Assembly (NCBI GenBank): GCA_946480605.1
Contig: CAMLKW010000040.1
Coordinates: 1 to 24,388, forward strand
Length of the DNA: 24,388 nucleotides
Reading direction: 5' to 3'
Source: an uncultured Roseateles sp.
GTDB lineage: Bacteria > Pseudomonadota > Gammaproteobacteria > Burkholderiales > Burkholderiaceae
Shown in pieces: positions 21,876-24,388 of the stretch (its first letter is position 1; each line of letters begins with the position of its first letter). The notes under the pieces were generated by a model, which did no database searches, was not told where the DNA came from, and saw nothing but the letters and a program-made list of their open reading frames with translations. The position numbers and the translations under genes were made by a program.

Positions 21876-22087
21876 CCCCATTCCTCAATGATTTGTTCTT
21901 ATCCCCCCGGTAAGGGGTGAGGGCCATTGTTGCCTCAGGCGGTGCCCCAGCGCAACCGAAAGTCCCAGGTTCATGGCGATTTGCGGTCGGGCAAGGCCGG
22001 CTGGCCGCTTGACAGGGGCGCAGGTGCTGACAGTTTTAGGCACTTCACATCCCTACACTGCTCGCCTTCGTTGTTTTTCCCCTTGCC
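21876..22087 (+). promoter_or_regulatory. Divergent intergenic region before the UvrA-family gene
   Basis: This 212-base gap contains a perfect TTGACA at 22009-22014, a plausible -35 for the UvrA gene. The hexamers at 17-18 bases downstream are poor -10 matches, so the promoter is uncertain. No SOS-box palindrome (CTG-N10-CAG) was found, and no Shine-Dalgarno precedes the UvrA ATG. Nothing else stands out. Confidence 0.3.

Positions 22088-24388
<2,301 letters not shown>

Noticed and set aside
21876..22087. SOS (LexA) box expected before a uvrA gene
   Set aside because: No CTG-N10-CAG palindrome was found. The TTGACA at 22009 is the only promoter-like element and has no good -10 partner.

Overview
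The window is GC-rich, gene-dense DNA with short intergenic gaps. It most likely comes from a betaproteobacterium of the order Burkholderiales (Rubrivivax/Roseateles/Leptothrix-like). The indications are family-level: a MatB paired with a Bug/TctC-type binding protein, a UvrA of the Burkholderiales-like variant sequence, a cobalamin-dependent ribonucleotide reductase and many PAS/GGDEF/MCP signalling proteins. No rRNA, tRNA, insertion sequence, integrase or CRISPR array was seen. No gene-free stretch exceeds about 220 bases.

Layout. (1) 1-3096: 3' part of a class II ribonucleotide reductase, an NTF2-like protein, a convergent ribbon-helix-helix regulator with an AT-rich upstream dyad, and a spermidine-synthase-like protein. 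(2) 3142-5830, minus strand: a proline-racemase-family 4-hydroxyproline 2-epimerase and a methyl-accepting chemotaxis protein with a C-terminal xWxxF tail. (3) 5987-7091, plus strand: an EcsC-like protein and a small DEDDh exonuclease whose start codon lies inside a perfect inverted repeat. (4) 7088-15085: a co-directional minus-strand run. In transcription order it is a 65-residue small protein, a single-domain haemoglobin, a PAS-PAS-histidine kinase-receiver hybrid, a Bug-type binding protein, malonyl-CoA synthetase (MatB) and a membrane PAS/GGDEF diguanylate cyclase. (5) 15215-21357, plus strand: an OmpR-family response regulator, a 747-residue RTX protein, and a PrtD/HlyD-type ABC transporter and membrane fusion protein. 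(6) 21366-24388: an orphan receiver-domain protein (minus) and the first 767 codons of a UvrA-family protein (plus).

The most interesting system is region 5. The response regulator, the RTX protein and the transporter operon form a type I secretion module. The same bipartite DNA motif, built from GAAAC/GAAGC-type direct repeats with starts 9, 12 and 11 bases apart, occurs before the small-protein/regulator divergent pair, before the RTX gene and before the ABC transporter gene. Two sites share identical spacing. In the third, the two blocks are exactly 10 bases further apart, about one helical turn. This looks like the operator of one regulon, and the adjacent OmpR-type regulator is the obvious candidate to bind it. 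That assignment is inference. A strong hairpin between the RTX gene and its transporter may set different expression levels, and no TolC-type outer-membrane partner is present here.

The other coherent pair is Bug protein plus MatB, separated by 6 bases, which suggests uptake and activation of malonate or a related dicarboxylate. It sits in the same run as a sensor kinase and a diguanylate cyclase.
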